The position numbers and the translations under genes are program-made. A stretch of DNA of 64,000 nt from an uncultured Campylobacter sp. (lineage in GTDB: Bacteria; Campylobacterota; Campylobacteria; Campylobacterales; Campylobacteraceae). Shown here one piece after another: positions 26,487-36,025 of this stretch. Every line of letters begins with the position of its first letter. The stretch's first letter is position 1. The notes below the pieces were generated by a model. That model was not told the origin of the DNA and made no database searches. It saw only the letters and a list, made by a program, of their open reading frames with translations. The DNA lies in the NCBI RefSeq assembly GCF_937980635.1, contig NZ_CALJPG010000010.1:62001-126000 (forward strand), in the 5' to 3' direction.

Positions 26487-27190
26487 AAATTTTAAATTTT
26501 GCGTCGCTGCTTAGCTTGCAAAATCCCGCGCTTGCAGAAGGTTTTAAGAGCGCTGAAATTTTAAGCGTATCGCCGCTGCAAGACCCGCATCTTCCGGGCG
26601 AGCTGATAAAATGCGAGATCGGCGCGCAAAGCTTCGTGCTGGCGCTAATCTGCGCTGGTTTTTGCGACGAGCAATATTTTGTGGATCTGGATCTGGAGTA
26701 TCTAAGCGGTGAAAGCAGCGTGGGCGAGGAGGAGATCGAGCAGATCGCGGAGTTTCTCCAAAACGGCTGCGACGCGCTTTTGATCGACGATGCGCTCATT
26801 AAAACTCATCCGGACACCGAAAATATCAAAGTCTTTCTATCTCTCATAGCGGCAAAATTCGGGGTTAAAATTTTAAGCTTACGCGGCGAGCAAGCGGATT
26901 TGGGCGCACAAGAGCGGGCAAATTTAAGCCCTCTAAAAGAGCCTGAGAATTTCGACGGCGCCGTGGTTTTCAAACACGATGCGGACGATAAACTAATCGG
27001 CGGAAGGTATTTTAGCATGGTTGCAAAGATCAAGGGCGGCGATCGCGTCCGCATCAAAACGCCGCACCTAAATTTGGAAAAAGAATTTATTTTGGATGAG
27101 GAGCTAAAGGGCACGATCGCGCTTTTGGGCTCGGGCGGGCAGGGCTTTGGCGGTTATAATTTCGAACTCGCAGAAATTTCTAAGGTTTAA
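26483..27190 (+). CDS. Campylobacter-specific complex I protein in the nuoF position
   Basis: A 235-residue protein corresponding in place to C. jejuni Cj1574. The start is the ATG overlapping the previous stop, with GGGGAGAGG before it; an upstream extension lacks support. There is no NADH- or FMN-binding glycine-rich motif and no 4Fe-4S cysteine set as in NuoF. Segments such as EEIEQIAEFLQNGCDALLID and a C-terminal beta stretch with GSGGQGFGGYNFELAEISKV are visible. It probably links the peripheral arm to its donor. Confidence 0.78.
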   Translation: MKILNFASLLSLQNPALAEGFKSAEILSVSPLQDPHLPGELIKCEIGAQSFVLALICAGFCDEQYFVDLDLEYLSGESSVGEEEIEQIAEFLQNGCDALLIDDALIKTHPDTENIKVFLSLIAAKFGVKILSLRGEQADLGAQERANLSPLKEPENFDGAVVFKHDADDKLIGGRYFSMVAKIKGGDRVRIKTPHLNLEKEFILDEELKGTIALLGSGGQGFGGYNFELAEISKV

Positions 27191-27191
27191 A

Positions 27192-29879
27192 ATGGCAAAG
27201 ATCACGATCGACGGTAAAGCTTGCGAGTGCGACGAGGGCGAGTATATCTTGCAGGTCGCACGTCGCTGCGGCGTTTTTATCCCTGCGCTTTGTTATCTAA
27301 GCGGCGGTACGCCGACGCTCGCATGCAGGCTTTGTATGGTCGAAGCGGACGGCAAGCGCGTCTATAGCTGCAACGCCAAGACCAAGGACGGCATGGTCGT
27401 TTACAGCCGCAGCCCCGAGATTGACGCCGAGCGCGAGGCGATCACGCAGGTTTATTGCATCAACCATCCGATGGCGTGCGGGGTTTGCGATCAAAGCGGC
27501 GAGTGTGAGCTTCAAAATTTAGCCCATCTGATGCGCACAAATACCCAAAGCTACGCTATCCGCGATACGGCGCGCGAGGTGCAGGATTGGGGATATTTGA
27601 GTTACGATCCTAGCCTTTGTATCGTCTGTGAGCGCTGTATTACCGCCGCGAAGGACCGCTTGGGCGTAGATGCGTTTAAGCTCGTCCCGCGCGGCGGAGA
27701 CGCGCTTAGTAAGGAGCAAAAGGACGCGATGCCCAAAGACGCCTACGCCGTGTGGAATAAGCTACAAAAAAGTCTAATCGCGCGGGTTAACGATGAGGAT
27801 GATTGCGTAAACTACGGCGAGAGCGCGGCGGTCTGCCCGACGGGGGCTTTGGTAGAGAGCGCGTTTAAATACGTTTCAAACGCCTGGGAGCTGCGTCAAA
27901 TACCCGCTTCCAACCCGCACAGCAGCGATTGCGAGCTACTTTATTACGAGATCAAGCGCCGCGGCATAGGCGACCCGCGTGAAAAAATTTATCGCGTTGG
28001 CAGCGACATAAATTTTAGCGTCCTGCACGCCGCAGCGCGCTTTGGCTGGGATTTTTCAAACGAGCGGGCGAGCAAAAACGAAGCGGTTTTTAGCCGTATC
28101 GTGCGCGGCATCGAGGACGGCGAGATCAAAAATATTAAATTTAATAGTTTCATCACCAATGAAGAAGCTCGGATTTTAGAGCTTTTGCGGCAAAAATTTA
28201 AACTCGCTTTGATCAACGACGAAGCGCTTGTGTATCAAAGATTCCTGCGCGAATTTTCAAAATTTAGTGGCACGAAATTTTATAATGCGGATTCTCAGAC
28301 GATTAAAAATAGCGATTTCATCGTCGTTTGCGGCACATTTTTGCGCAGTGACGCTCCAAATCTGGGCTATGCGGTAAACAGCGCCTGCAAGCTAAATAAG
28401 GCAAGCGGAATCTATTTTCATCCGTTTTGCGACGAGGGCATTAAGGGCTTTAGTAAAAATTTCATCCATCAGCCGCACGCCGCGGGGTTGGAGGCGCAGA
28501 TCCTACTTTGGATCTTGCAGAAATTCGGGCGCGATCTGCCTGAGTGGCTGGATGCGAAACTCGCGGCGGAATTTAAAATTTCGCGCGCCGCGGCGAAGGA
28601 AAATTTAGATGAGAAATCCGTGGATTTGCAAAATCCTGAGAATTCTACGGAGGCAAATGGCGTCGGGAATGTTGCGAGTGCCAGCGGTGCTGAAAATCCC
28701 GCAAGCGCGGATGGCGCTGAAAATCCCGCAAAAAATTCCGCGCAGAATTCCGAAAATCCTGCGGAAAGTAAAATTTCAAATTTTGCCCGCGCGCTAGGTC
28801 TGGACGAGCAAAAAATAGATGAAATTTTGGCTAAAAAGGAGAGTTTTTCGCTCATCATCGGCGAGGATTTTATCCGCACGCCAAATAGCGCCATGCTCGC
28901 GCGCCTGACCGGTTTGGTGCAGCGCTACACGCCGCTAAAAGTGCTAGTGGTGCCGCCGCGCACGAATAGCCTTGGCGTCGCGCTCATCTGTAAACTTAGC
29001 GCGCAAATGAGCGCGGGCGAGACGCTAGGCTACAACGAAGCGGGCGATATAAGCTTCGGCGTGCTGGAAGCCGATCTGGACGCGCCTAGCTTGGTGCAGC
29101 AAGAGGGTACATTTACGAACTACGACAAGCGCGTAGTGCCTACCAATGCGGCGCTTGATTACGGCGGATACGAGCTAAACGACATCGCCTGTGCGCTGGG
29201 AGTTTGCGCGGAACACGCGATCAGCTATACGTCAAGCTTGGGCGCAGATTTTGAGCAGGTTAAATTTGACGATTTAGAAAATTTTTACGACAATGGCGGC
29301 GCAAATCACCGCGGATATGAGCTGCGAAATGAGGAGTTTGTCGCTAGCGAGGAGGAGTTTGAAATTTCTCCTTCCGCGCCGCTTAGAGCAGGCGAGGGCG
29401 AAATTTTAATCTATGAGGCGAATCCGTTGCATCAATTCAATAAATTTAGCGGCGCAAGCAGCGGACTGGGCGAAGCGGGCACACTATATCTAAGCTCCGG
29501 CATCGCCGAAAGCTTGGGCGTGAGCGCGGGCGACGTAGTTAAAATTTACAAATCGGACGGCGTGAGCAATGATGAAAAAACTAGCGGCGCTAATGATAAA
29601 AGCGGTGCCGGTCGTGCGAAAAAAACGGATCGCGCAAGCGACGCGCACAAAGCCGGTGGCGCCGGTGATGAAAATAGCGAAAATAGCGAAAGCGGCGCGA
29701 CTGAGTTCGTAAGCTTAAACCGCGAAATCGTCGCTAGCGTAAAGATCGATCCGGGCTTTAGCGGAGCGTATCTGCCGTATTTTGACGAGAAGCTTCGCGG
29801 CGAGATATTTTTCAAAACCTCGCGCTACGCCAGCGTGAAAATCAAGAAAATTTCAAATTCCAAAGGAGAGGGCAGATGA
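27192..29879 (+). CDS. nuoG: NADH-quinone oxidoreductase subunit G, with low-complexity inserts
   Basis: Large iron-sulfur subunit of 895 residues. N-terminal [2Fe-2S] ligands are C34, C45, C48 and C60; next the H-x3-C-x2-C-x5-C motif (NHPMACGVCDQSGEC), then the ferredoxin-type set CIVCERC with a later AVCP cysteine. A molybdopterin-oxidoreductase-like body follows. Two segments look inserted: residues about 476-523 (N/A/S/E-rich with repeated AENPA) and about 789-838 (S/G/K/D-rich). They are made of RAATTY-containing DNA words. The ATG at 27192 is directly after the previous stop; an upstream extension to 27147 is rejected. Confidence 0.94.
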   Translation: MAKITIDGKACECDEGEYILQVARRCGVFIPALCYLSGGTPTLACRLCMVEADGKRVYSCNAKTKDGMVVYSRSPEIDAEREAITQVYCINHPMACGVCDQSGECELQNLAHLMRTNTQSYAIRDTAREVQDWGYLSYDPSLCIVCERCITAAKDRLGVDAFKLVPRGGDALSKEQKDAMPKDAYAVWNKLQKSLIARVNDEDDCVNYGESAAVCPTGALVESAFKYVSNAWELRQIPASNPHSSDCELLYYEIKRRGIGDPREKIYRVGSDINFSVLHAAARFGWDFSNERASKNEAVFSRIVRGIEDGEIKNIKFNSFITNEEARILELLRQKFKLALINDEALVYQRFLREFSKFSGTKFYNADSQTIKNSDFIVVCGTFLRSDAPNLGYAVNSACKLNKASGIYFHPFCDEGIKGFSKNFIHQPHAAGLEAQILLWILQKFGRDLPEWLDAKLAAEFKISRAAAKENLDEKSVDLQNPENSTEANGVGNVASASGAENPASADGAENPAKNSAQNSENPAESKISNFARALGLDEQKIDEILAKKESFSLIIGEDFIRTPNSAMLARLTGLVQRYTPLKVLVVPPRTNSLGVALICKLSAQMSAGETLGYNEAGDISFGVLEADLDAPSLVQQEGTFTNYDKRVVPTNAALDYGGYELNDIACALGVCAEHAISYTSSLGADFEQVKFDDLENFYDNGGANHRGYELRNEEFVASEEEFEISPSAPLRAGEGEILIYEANPLHQFNKFSGASSGLGEAGTLYLSSGIAESLGVSAGDVVKIYKSDGVSNDEKTSGANDKSGAGRAKKTDRASDAHKAGGAGDENSENSESGATEFVSLNREIVASVKIDPGFSGAYLPYFDEKLRGEIFFKTSRYASVKIKKISNSKGEGR

Positions 29880-30871
29880 GCGATAGTGCATTTTATTTCG
29901 TAGCTACCGTCTTAAAGGCGCTCGTGATTTTAGCCGTCATCGCGCTGCTCTCGGGGCTTGCGACCTACGCCGAGCGCAAGGTGCTTGCCTTTATGCAGCG
30001 CAGGATCGGACCCTCTATGGTCGGGCCTGCGGGGCTTTTGCAGGTGGGCGCGGATATGATAAAGCTTTTTACTAAAGAGGACGCGATCCCTGCGCGAGCG
30101 AATAAGCTTCTTTTTAAAATCGCGCCGATAATATCGGCTACGGGCGCTTTCGTGGCGCTTTCGGTAGTGCCGCTGCTGCCGGAGTTTACGATCGGCGGGC
30201 GAACCATCCAGCCGATTTTAAGCGATATAAATGTGGGAATTTTATTTTTGCTCGGAGCTAGCGGCACCTGCGTTTATGGTCTACTGATCGGAGGGCTTGC
30301 GAGCTACAATAAATGGGGCACGATAGGCGCGTTTCGCGCGTTTTTGCAGATCACCTGCTTTGAGGTGATAAACGGCCTTAGCCTGATCCCTATCGTGATG
30401 ATCACGGGCTCGCTCTCGCTCATCGACATCGTAAGCGCGCAAAGCGGCGGCATAGATAAGTGGTTTATCTGGAAAGAGCCCGTTTGCTTCGCGCTATTTC
30501 TCATCGCAGCCTTTGTAGAGTGCAACCGCACGCCGCTGTGTCTTACCGAAAACGAAACCGAGATCGTAGCAGGCGCGGGTACGGCATATTCGGGTATGCG
30601 CTGGGGTATGTTTTTTATCGGCGAATACGCCAATATCATAACATACTCCGTCGTTACGACGCTGCTGTTTTTGGGCGGATTTAACGCGTTTTGGTTTATC
30701 CCTGGCGGCGTTATGATGGTATTAAAATCAAGCCTCGTGTTTTTCTGCTTCCTATGGGCTCGCGCGGCGTGGCCGCATCTGCGCCCCGATCAGCTGATGG
30801 GGCTTTGCTGGAAAGTCTGCATGCCGCTAGCTCTTGCTTGCGTGCTAATTACTGCGCTAGCGATCGTTTAA
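29876..30871 (+). CDS. nuoH: NADH-quinone oxidoreductase subunit H
   Basis: Membrane subunit at the junction with the peripheral arm, forming part of the quinone channel. The 331-residue protein has about eight helices and the family motifs YAERKVLAFMQRRIGPSMVGPAGLLQ (about residues 31-56), IPARANKLLFKIAPI (about 71) and ECNRTPLCLTENETEIVAG (about 215). It overlaps nuoG by 4 bases. Confidence 0.97.
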   Translation: MSDSAFYFVATVLKALVILAVIALLSGLATYAERKVLAFMQRRIGPSMVGPAGLLQVGADMIKLFTKEDAIPARANKLLFKIAPIISATGAFVALSVVPLLPEFTIGGRTIQPILSDINVGILFLLGASGTCVYGLLIGGLASYNKWGTIGAFRAFLQITCFEVINGLSLIPIVMITGSLSLIDIVSAQSGGIDKWFIWKEPVCFALFLIAAFVECNRTPLCLTENETEIVAGAGTAYSGMRWGMFFIGEYANIITYSVVTTLLFLGGFNAFWFIPGGVMMVLKSSLVFFCFLWARAAWPHLRPDQLMGLCWKVCMPLALACVLITALAIV

Positions 30872-30881
30872 GGAGGGTACG

Positions 30882-31799
30882 ATGGCAAGATACGCCCAGA
30901 TCGATAAACGAGGCCCTATTAAATCCGGCGGCGATAAGCTTCGCAGATTCCTAGCCCGCACCTTTAACGGCGAGCTTTTCGTGGGGCTGTGGGTGGTGCT
31001 AAAAAATATGTTTAAGCGCGGCGGCTCGCATACGCTTCGGTATCCTATGGAAAAATTTGTCATGCCGCCTAGATACCGCGGCGTGCACAAGCTTATGCGC
31101 CTGCTTGAAAGCGGCAGCGAACGCTGCATCGGATGTGGCTTGTGCGAGAAGATCTGCGTGGCGAACTGCATCGCGATGGAGACCAGCCTCGGCAGCGACG
31201 GCCGCAAAAAGGTAGATAACTACTCGATAAATTTAGGGCGCTGCGTCTATTGCGGGCTTTGCGCGGACGTTTGCCCCGAGATCGCTATCGTGCACGGCTG
31301 CGAATATGAGCTTGCTAGCGAACAGCGAGCCTACTACGGCTTCAAAGAGGATCTTTTGATTCGCGGCGAAAATTTATGTTTAAACGGCGCGGCGCAGGAG
31401 TTTGCAGGCTATGGCAGCCTGGATGAAAACGCAGGCGCTCGGATCAAGGTGACGCCGAACGCTTATATAAAAAGCGACGCCGCAAGCGATGAGCTAAGCT
31501 TAAAGAGCGCGGATTCAAATTTAAAAAATAGCGCCGCGGAAAGCTCTAAAAAAGAGGGTGCTGCTAACGATAAAATTTTATTTTCAAAGGGTGCTGGCTT
31601 AAGCGGCGAAATTTTAGCCGAGCGACAAAATACCAAGCTGGCGAGCTTAAAGGAAAGCTCCGCCGCGGACACTGAAAATTCTAAAGAAAATTCCGCTAGG
31701 GACGCTCGAAATTCCACGCTTGATTCGCAGCGAAATTCTAAAGAAAATTCCGCCTCGCAAAGCGCAGAAGACTCCGCCGCGCAGGGGGATGAGCAATGA
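30882..31799 (+). CDS. nuoI: NADH-quinone oxidoreductase subunit I with long C-terminal tail
   Basis: Carries clusters N6a and N6b: CIGCGLCEKICVANC (about residue 84) and CVYCGLCADVCPEIAI (about 120). The ferredoxin-like part is complete by about residue 200. The remaining 100 or so residues (from about 201) are an S/N/A/E/K-rich tail with repeated S-K-E-N-S-A units, absent from usual NuoI (roughly 160-215 residues). The tail DNA repeats AAATTC/GAAAATTC words. The tail probably is disordered and surface exposed. It overlaps nuoJ by 4 bases. Confidence 0.95.
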   Translation: MARYAQIDKRGPIKSGGDKLRRFLARTFNGELFVGLWVVLKNMFKRGGSHTLRYPMEKFVMPPRYRGVHKLMRLLESGSERCIGCGLCEKICVANCIAMETSLGSDGRKKVDNYSINLGRCVYCGLCADVCPEIAIVHGCEYELASEQRAYYGFKEDLLIRGENLCLNGAAQEFAGYGSLDENAGARIKVTPNAYIKSDAASDELSLKSADSNLKNSAAESSKKEGAANDKILFSKGAGLSGEILAERQNTKLASLKESSAADTENSKENSARDARNSTLDSQRNSKENSASQSAEDSAAQGDEQ

Positions 31800-32323
31800 T
31801 ACAAACGCTTGCATTTTATTTTTTCAGCGCGGTTTGCCTGGCGCTTTTCGGCATCAGCGTTTTTAGCAAAAACGTCCTTTACGCCCTTAGCGCGCTGGCC
31901 GGCGGCATGGTTTTTATGAGCGGATTTTTCTTCTTGCTGGATGCGGAGTTTTTAGGCGTAGTGCAGATCATAGTTTACACGGGCGCCGTGATCGTGCTTT
32001 ACGGCTTCGCGCTGATGTTTTTGGGGGCGAATAAAAATGTAAGCGAGCCGAAAAAGGGCGCAAGGCTATTTTTCGCGCTTAGCGGCGTGATCGCATTTTT
32101 GCTCGTGATTATCGTGCTTGGCGCGGTGGTTGCGAACAACGTAGAAACGCTTAAAATTTTAAACACCGACGATACCGAGGCGCTTGGGATGATTATTTTT
32201 ACGAAATATCTGGCGATTTTCGAGCTTGCAGCCGTGATGCTGCTCGTGGCGATGATCTGCGCTATCGTGCTTGCGCATAAGCAGATGGATGCGAGCTTGA
32301 CATACGAAGAGAGCGAGGGATAA
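31796..32323 (+). CDS. nuoJ: NADH-quinone oxidoreductase subunit J
   Basis: Membrane subunit of 175 residues with five helices. The conserved LDAEFLGVVQIIVYTGAVIVLYGFALMF segment (about residues 47-75) contains the pi-bulge helix of the family. It is followed two bases later by nuoK. The C terminus is charged and ends EESEG. Confidence 0.95.
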   Translation: MIQTLAFYFFSAVCLALFGISVFSKNVLYALSALAGGMVFMSGFFFLLDAEFLGVVQIIVYTGAVIVLYGFALMFLGANKNVSEPKKGARLFFALSGVIAFLLVIIVLGAVVANNVETLKILNTDDTEALGMIIFTKYLAIFELAAVMLLVAMICAIVLAHKQMDASLTYEESEG

Positions 32324-32324
32324 A

Positions 32325-32648
32325 ATGGGTCTAAATCACTATCTAATCGTTGCTACGATGATGTTTGGGCTCGGGCTTGCGGGTATGATGAAGCGAAGAA
32401 ATTTGATCATGCTCTTTTTTTCGAGCGAAATTTTATTAAACGCCGCAAATTTAGCTCTTGTCGCCGTGGCGAAATTTTACGACAACATAAACGGCGAAAT
32501 TTTTGCGCTTTTCATCGTCGCGATTGCCGCGAGCGAGATGGCCGTGGGTCTTGGGCTACTCATCTTGTGGTATAAGAAGACGGGCAGCATCGAACTTGAC
32601 AGCTTCGTAAATTTTAAAAATCCTTCCAAGGATGGACCGGATGCTTGA
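32325..32648 (+). CDS. nuoK: NADH-quinone oxidoreductase subunit K
   Basis: Three-helix membrane subunit of 107 residues. The buried glutamates expected for proton pathway E-channel are seen in FFSSEILLNAANL (about residue 33) and AASEMAVGLGLL (about 70). The ATG is one base after the nuoJ stop. It overlaps nuoL by 8 bases. Confidence 0.95.
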   Translation: MGLNHYLIVATMMFGLGLAGMMKRRNLIMLFFSSEILLNAANLALVAVAKFYDNINGEIFALFIVAIAASEMAVGLGLLILWYKKTGSIELDSFVNFKNPSKDGPDA

Positions 32649-34488
32649 TACCGTTTTTGTGTGGCTTTTAATCGCCCTTTTCGCACCGCTTGCCTCGGCG
32701 ATCTTCGCAGGCGTTTTCATTCGCGCCAAAGATAAGATGTTTATCGGCGTAATCTGCTCGGCGCTGGTGATTTTAAGCACTATCGCGTCGCTTGCTTTGA
32801 TGGAGCTCGTCTCTGACAACCGCCTAATCAGCGTAAGCTTAGCCGATTTCATAAGCACGGGATTTTTGGACGCAAAATTTAGCTTTCTCATAGATAGCGT
32901 AAGTGCGGTGATGATGGTGGTCGTAGGCATCGTTTCCAGCGTCGTGCACGTGTATTCGATCTACTATATGTGGGATGATGAAAACTTCTCTAAATTTTTC
33001 AGCTTCCTGGGGCTTTTCGTATTTTCGATGCTGGTTTTGGTAACGAGCGATAATTTTTTAGGGCTTTTCATCGGCTGGGAGGGGGTCGGACTCTGCTCGT
33101 GGCTGCTGATCGGCTTTTGGTATGATAGGAGCAATTACAGCTGGTGCGCCAACGAGGCTTTCATAATGAACCGCATCGCAGATCTTGGGATGCTGCTTGG
33201 AATTTTCTTGATCTATTTAAATTTCGGCTCGCTGCGCTACGAAGTTGTATTTGCGAACGCAGCGGGCTTGGAGCCTGAAATTTTAACTCTGATCGCCGCG
33301 CTTTTATTTATCGGTGCGATAGGCAAAAGCGCGCAGTTTCCATTCCATACCTGGCTGGCAGACGCGATGGCGGGTCCAACGCCCGTGTCTGCGCTCATTC
33401 ACGCAGCGACGATGGTTACGGCGGGCGTTTATCTAGTGATCCGCGCAAACTCTATTTTCGCGCTCGCGCCAGAAGTAAGCGGCTTTATCGTCTGCTTGGG
33501 CGCCTTCGTAGCGGTCTTTGCGGCGTCGATGGCGCTAGTTCATAACGATCTTAAAAAGATCATCGCTTACTCCACGCTTTCGCAGCTTGGCTATATGTTC
33601 GTAGCCGCGGGGCTCGGGGCGTATTGGATCGCGCTATTTCATCTGGCGACGCATGCGTTTTTCAAGGCACTTCTATTTTTGGGCGCGGGCAACGTAATGC
33701 ACGCGATGAAGGATGATCTAAATATCCAAAATATGGGCGGATTATATAAGTTTATGCGGCCTACGGCGATTTTAATGTGCATAGGCTCGCTTGCGCTTTG
33801 CGGATTTTATCCGTTCGCGGGCTTTTTCTCAAAAGATAAAATTTTGGAAGCGGCGTGGAGCGCGGACGCGTATTTTATCTGGGCGCTGCTGTTTGCGGGC
33901 GCCGCGATGACGACGTTTTACAGCGTGCGGCTGATAATGCTCGTGTTCTTCGGTAAGCAAAAATTTACCCACCATTCGCACGAGGCGAAAGGCTTTGCTC
34001 TCGTCGCGATGGGCGTGTTAGCCGTGCCTGCAGTGATCGCGGGCTTTTTCGAGCACGATTTTGCGGAGTTCGTGCTTAACATACTACCGGGCTTTAAAGC
34101 TTCGATCCCGCACGGCATAGAAGTAATTTTGATCGCCCTAACGCTAGCGATGATAAGCGCGGTGGCGATCGGAACGATTTGGACATACGGCAAGGGTAAA
34201 TTTAGCCTGAATTTAAAGAATTGCAAATTTTATAAAATTTTGATCGCGCAGTATTTTATCCCGCAAATTTACGAGCGCGTGATCGTGCGCGGATACGAAA
34301 GGCTTAGCGAGATCTGCGCTAAATGCGACGACGCGATCATAGACGCCAGCGTCGATCTGATCGCTCGCATCGCGGTAAAAAGCGGCGAGGGTGCGGATCG
34401 CGTAAGCAATAGCGGAGATTTGAGCGCAAATTTAAGGTGGATGGTTTTGGGATCTTTCATTTTGCTGATTTTGGCGTTTGCGCTGTGA
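32641..34488 (+). CDS. nuoL: NADH-quinone oxidoreductase subunit L
   Basis: Antiporter-like proton-pumping subunit of 615 residues. Motifs include FIGWEGVGLCSWLLIGFWYDR (about residue 145), GAIGKSAQFPFHTWLADAMAGPTPVSALIHAATMVTAG (about 222-259) and AYSTLSQLGYMF (about 310). The long C-terminal lateral helix is present (about 515-560). An ATG nine bases upstream (32632) is possible, but the AAGGA at 32628 favours 32641. It overlaps the end of nuoK. Confidence 0.95.
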   Translation: MLDTVFVWLLIALFAPLASAIFAGVFIRAKDKMFIGVICSALVILSTIASLALMELVSDNRLISVSLADFISTGFLDAKFSFLIDSVSAVMMVVVGIVSSVVHVYSIYYMWDDENFSKFFSFLGLFVFSMLVLVTSDNFLGLFIGWEGVGLCSWLLIGFWYDRSNYSWCANEAFIMNRIADLGMLLGIFLIYLNFGSLRYEVVFANAAGLEPEILTLIAALLFIGAIGKSAQFPFHTWLADAMAGPTPVSALIHAATMVTAGVYLVIRANSIFALAPEVSGFIVCLGAFVAVFAASMALVHNDLKKIIAYSTLSQLGYMFVAAGLGAYWIALFHLATHAFFKALLFLGAGNVMHAMKDDLNIQNMGGLYKFMRPTAILMCIGSLALCGFYPFAGFFSKDKILEAAWSADAYFIWALLFAGAAMTTFYSVRLIMLVFFGKQKFTHHSHEAKGFALVAMGVLAVPAVIAGFFEHDFAEFVLNILPGFKASIPHGIEVILIALTLAMISAVAIGTIWTYGKGKFSLNLKNCKFYKILIAQYFIPQIYERVIVRGYERLSEICAKCDDAIIDASVDLIARIAVKSGEGADRVSNSGDLSANLRWMVLGSFILLILAFAL

Positions 34489-34495
34489 GGTGGGC

Positions 34496-36025
34496 ATGGA
34501 ATACTTTTTAAGTTTGGTTATATTTTTCCCAGCAGTAGCTGCGGTTTTGGGCTTTTTGATCGACGAAGCGAGCATCAAGACCTACGCCGTTACGATGAGC
34601 TTTATAGAGTTCGTGCTTTCGCTCGTTTTGTGGATACTTTACGAGCCGGTGGACGGCATCGCGTTTAGTGTGCTACACCCTTTCATAAGCGAATACGGCA
34701 TCAACTACTTTATCGGTGTGGATGGAATTTCGCTGTTTTTAGTGATCCTAAGCACGCTGGTTACATTTTTGGCGCTGCTTAGCCTAAGCATTAAAGAGCG
34801 CGCCAAAAATTTAATCATCTGCATTCTATTTTTAGAGATGACGATGGTGGGCGTTTTCGTGGCGCTGGATGCGATTTTGTTTTACATCTTTTGGGAGCTT
34901 TCGCTCATTCCGATGCTCTATATTATCGGCGCGTGGGGCAGCGGCAAGAGGATTTACGCTGCGGTAAAATTTTTCATATACACCTTCCTGGGTTCGATGT
35001 TTCTACTTGTAGGACTCGTAGCGATGAGCTACTTATACCACGAGGCTACGGGCGAGTATAGCTTTAATATCCTAGACTGGCAGAGCCTATCGCTGCCGCT
35101 TAGCACGCAAATTCCTCTGTTTTTGGCATTTTCGGTAGCTTTTGCGATCAAGACGCCTTGCTTTCCTTTTCATACCTGGCTTCCGTACGCGCACGGGCAG
35201 GCTCCTACGATAGGCTCGGTTCTGCTTGCCGCGGTGCTTCTTAAGATGGGCACATACGGCTTCGTGCGATTTTCGCTACCGCTGTTTCCGGATGCGAGCG
35301 TCTATTTTAGCGGGATGATGTGCGCCGTAGCGATCGTTATGATCATCTACGCGAGCTTCATCGCCTTTGCGCAAAAGGACATCAAACAGGTAATCGCGTA
35401 TAGCTCGATCGCGCATATGGGCGTCATAATGCTTGGAATTTTTTCAATGAGCCGCGAAGGAATGAGCGGTGCGGTATTTTTGATGATCAGCCACGGTATC
35501 GTAAGCGGTGGGCTTTTTATGCTCGTGGGCTTTTTGTACGACCGCAGGCACACGAAGCTTTTCAGCGAGTTCGGCGGGCTTACGCGGGTGATGCCGCTTT
35601 ATGCGTTTTGTTTTTGCGTCGTGCTACTAGGCTCGATAGGTCTTCCGCTTACGATCGGCTTCGTGGGAGAATTCCTAAGCCTCGCGGGGATTTTTAAAAT
35701 CAGCTTTAGCTACGCGCTTTTGGGCGGACTCGGCATCATAATGGGCGCGATCTATTCGATGAATCTTTATAAAAAGACCTTCTTCGGCGCGCTCGTGTAT
35801 GAGGAGAATAAAAAGCTAAGCGATCTAAACAGGACCGAGCTTTGCTCTATCGTCCCGATCTGCGTGCTGGTGGTAGTGCTGGGCGTCGCGCCGAATCTGA
35901 TGTTAAAGAGTATCGAGCCTAGCGTTACGCAAAGCCTTGAGCTGATGTTTAATAAAGCCTCTCAGACCGCGACTCGCGCCTATATGGAAAAAGCAAATTT
36001 TAAGGTAAGAAGCGATGCAAAATAA
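34496..36025 (+). CDS. nuoM: NADH-quinone oxidoreductase subunit M
   Basis: Antiporter-like subunit of 509 residues with about 14 helices. Family motifs: GVDGISLFLVILSTLVTF (about residue 80), the essential glutamate in FYIFWELSLIPMLYIIGAWG (about 132), FAIKTPCFPFHTWLPYAHGQAPTIGSVLLA (about 216) and AYSSIAHMGVIMLGIF (about 300). An AGGTGG site 6 bases upstream supports the ATG at 34496 over a TTG further upstream. Confidence 0.96.
   Translation: MEYFLSLVIFFPAVAAVLGFLIDEASIKTYAVTMSFIEFVLSLVLWILYEPVDGIAFSVLHPFISEYGINYFIGVDGISLFLVILSTLVTFLALLSLSIKERAKNLIICILFLEMTMVGVFVALDAILFYIFWELSLIPMLYIIGAWGSGKRIYAAVKFFIYTFLGSMFLLVGLVAMSYLYHEATGEYSFNILDWQSLSLPLSTQIPLFLAFSVAFAIKTPCFPFHTWLPYAHGQAPTIGSVLLAAVLLKMGTYGFVRFSLPLFPDASVYFSGMMCAVAIVMIIYASFIAFAQKDIKQVIAYSSIAHMGVIMLGIFSMSREGMSGAVFLMISHGIVSGGLFMLVGFLYDRRHTKLFSEFGGLTRVMPLYAFCFCVVLLGSIGLPLTIGFVGEFLSLAGIFKISFSYALLGGLGIIMGAIYSMNLYKKTFFGALVYEENKKLSDLNRTELCSIVPICVLVVVLGVAPNLMLKSIEPSVTQSLELMFNKASQTATRAYMEKANFKVRSDAK

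Noticed and set aside
28469..28894. Antisense frame in nuoG (141 codons) with repetitive A/S/F peptide
   Set aside because: Complement of the low-complexity NuoG insert; no independent coding evidence.
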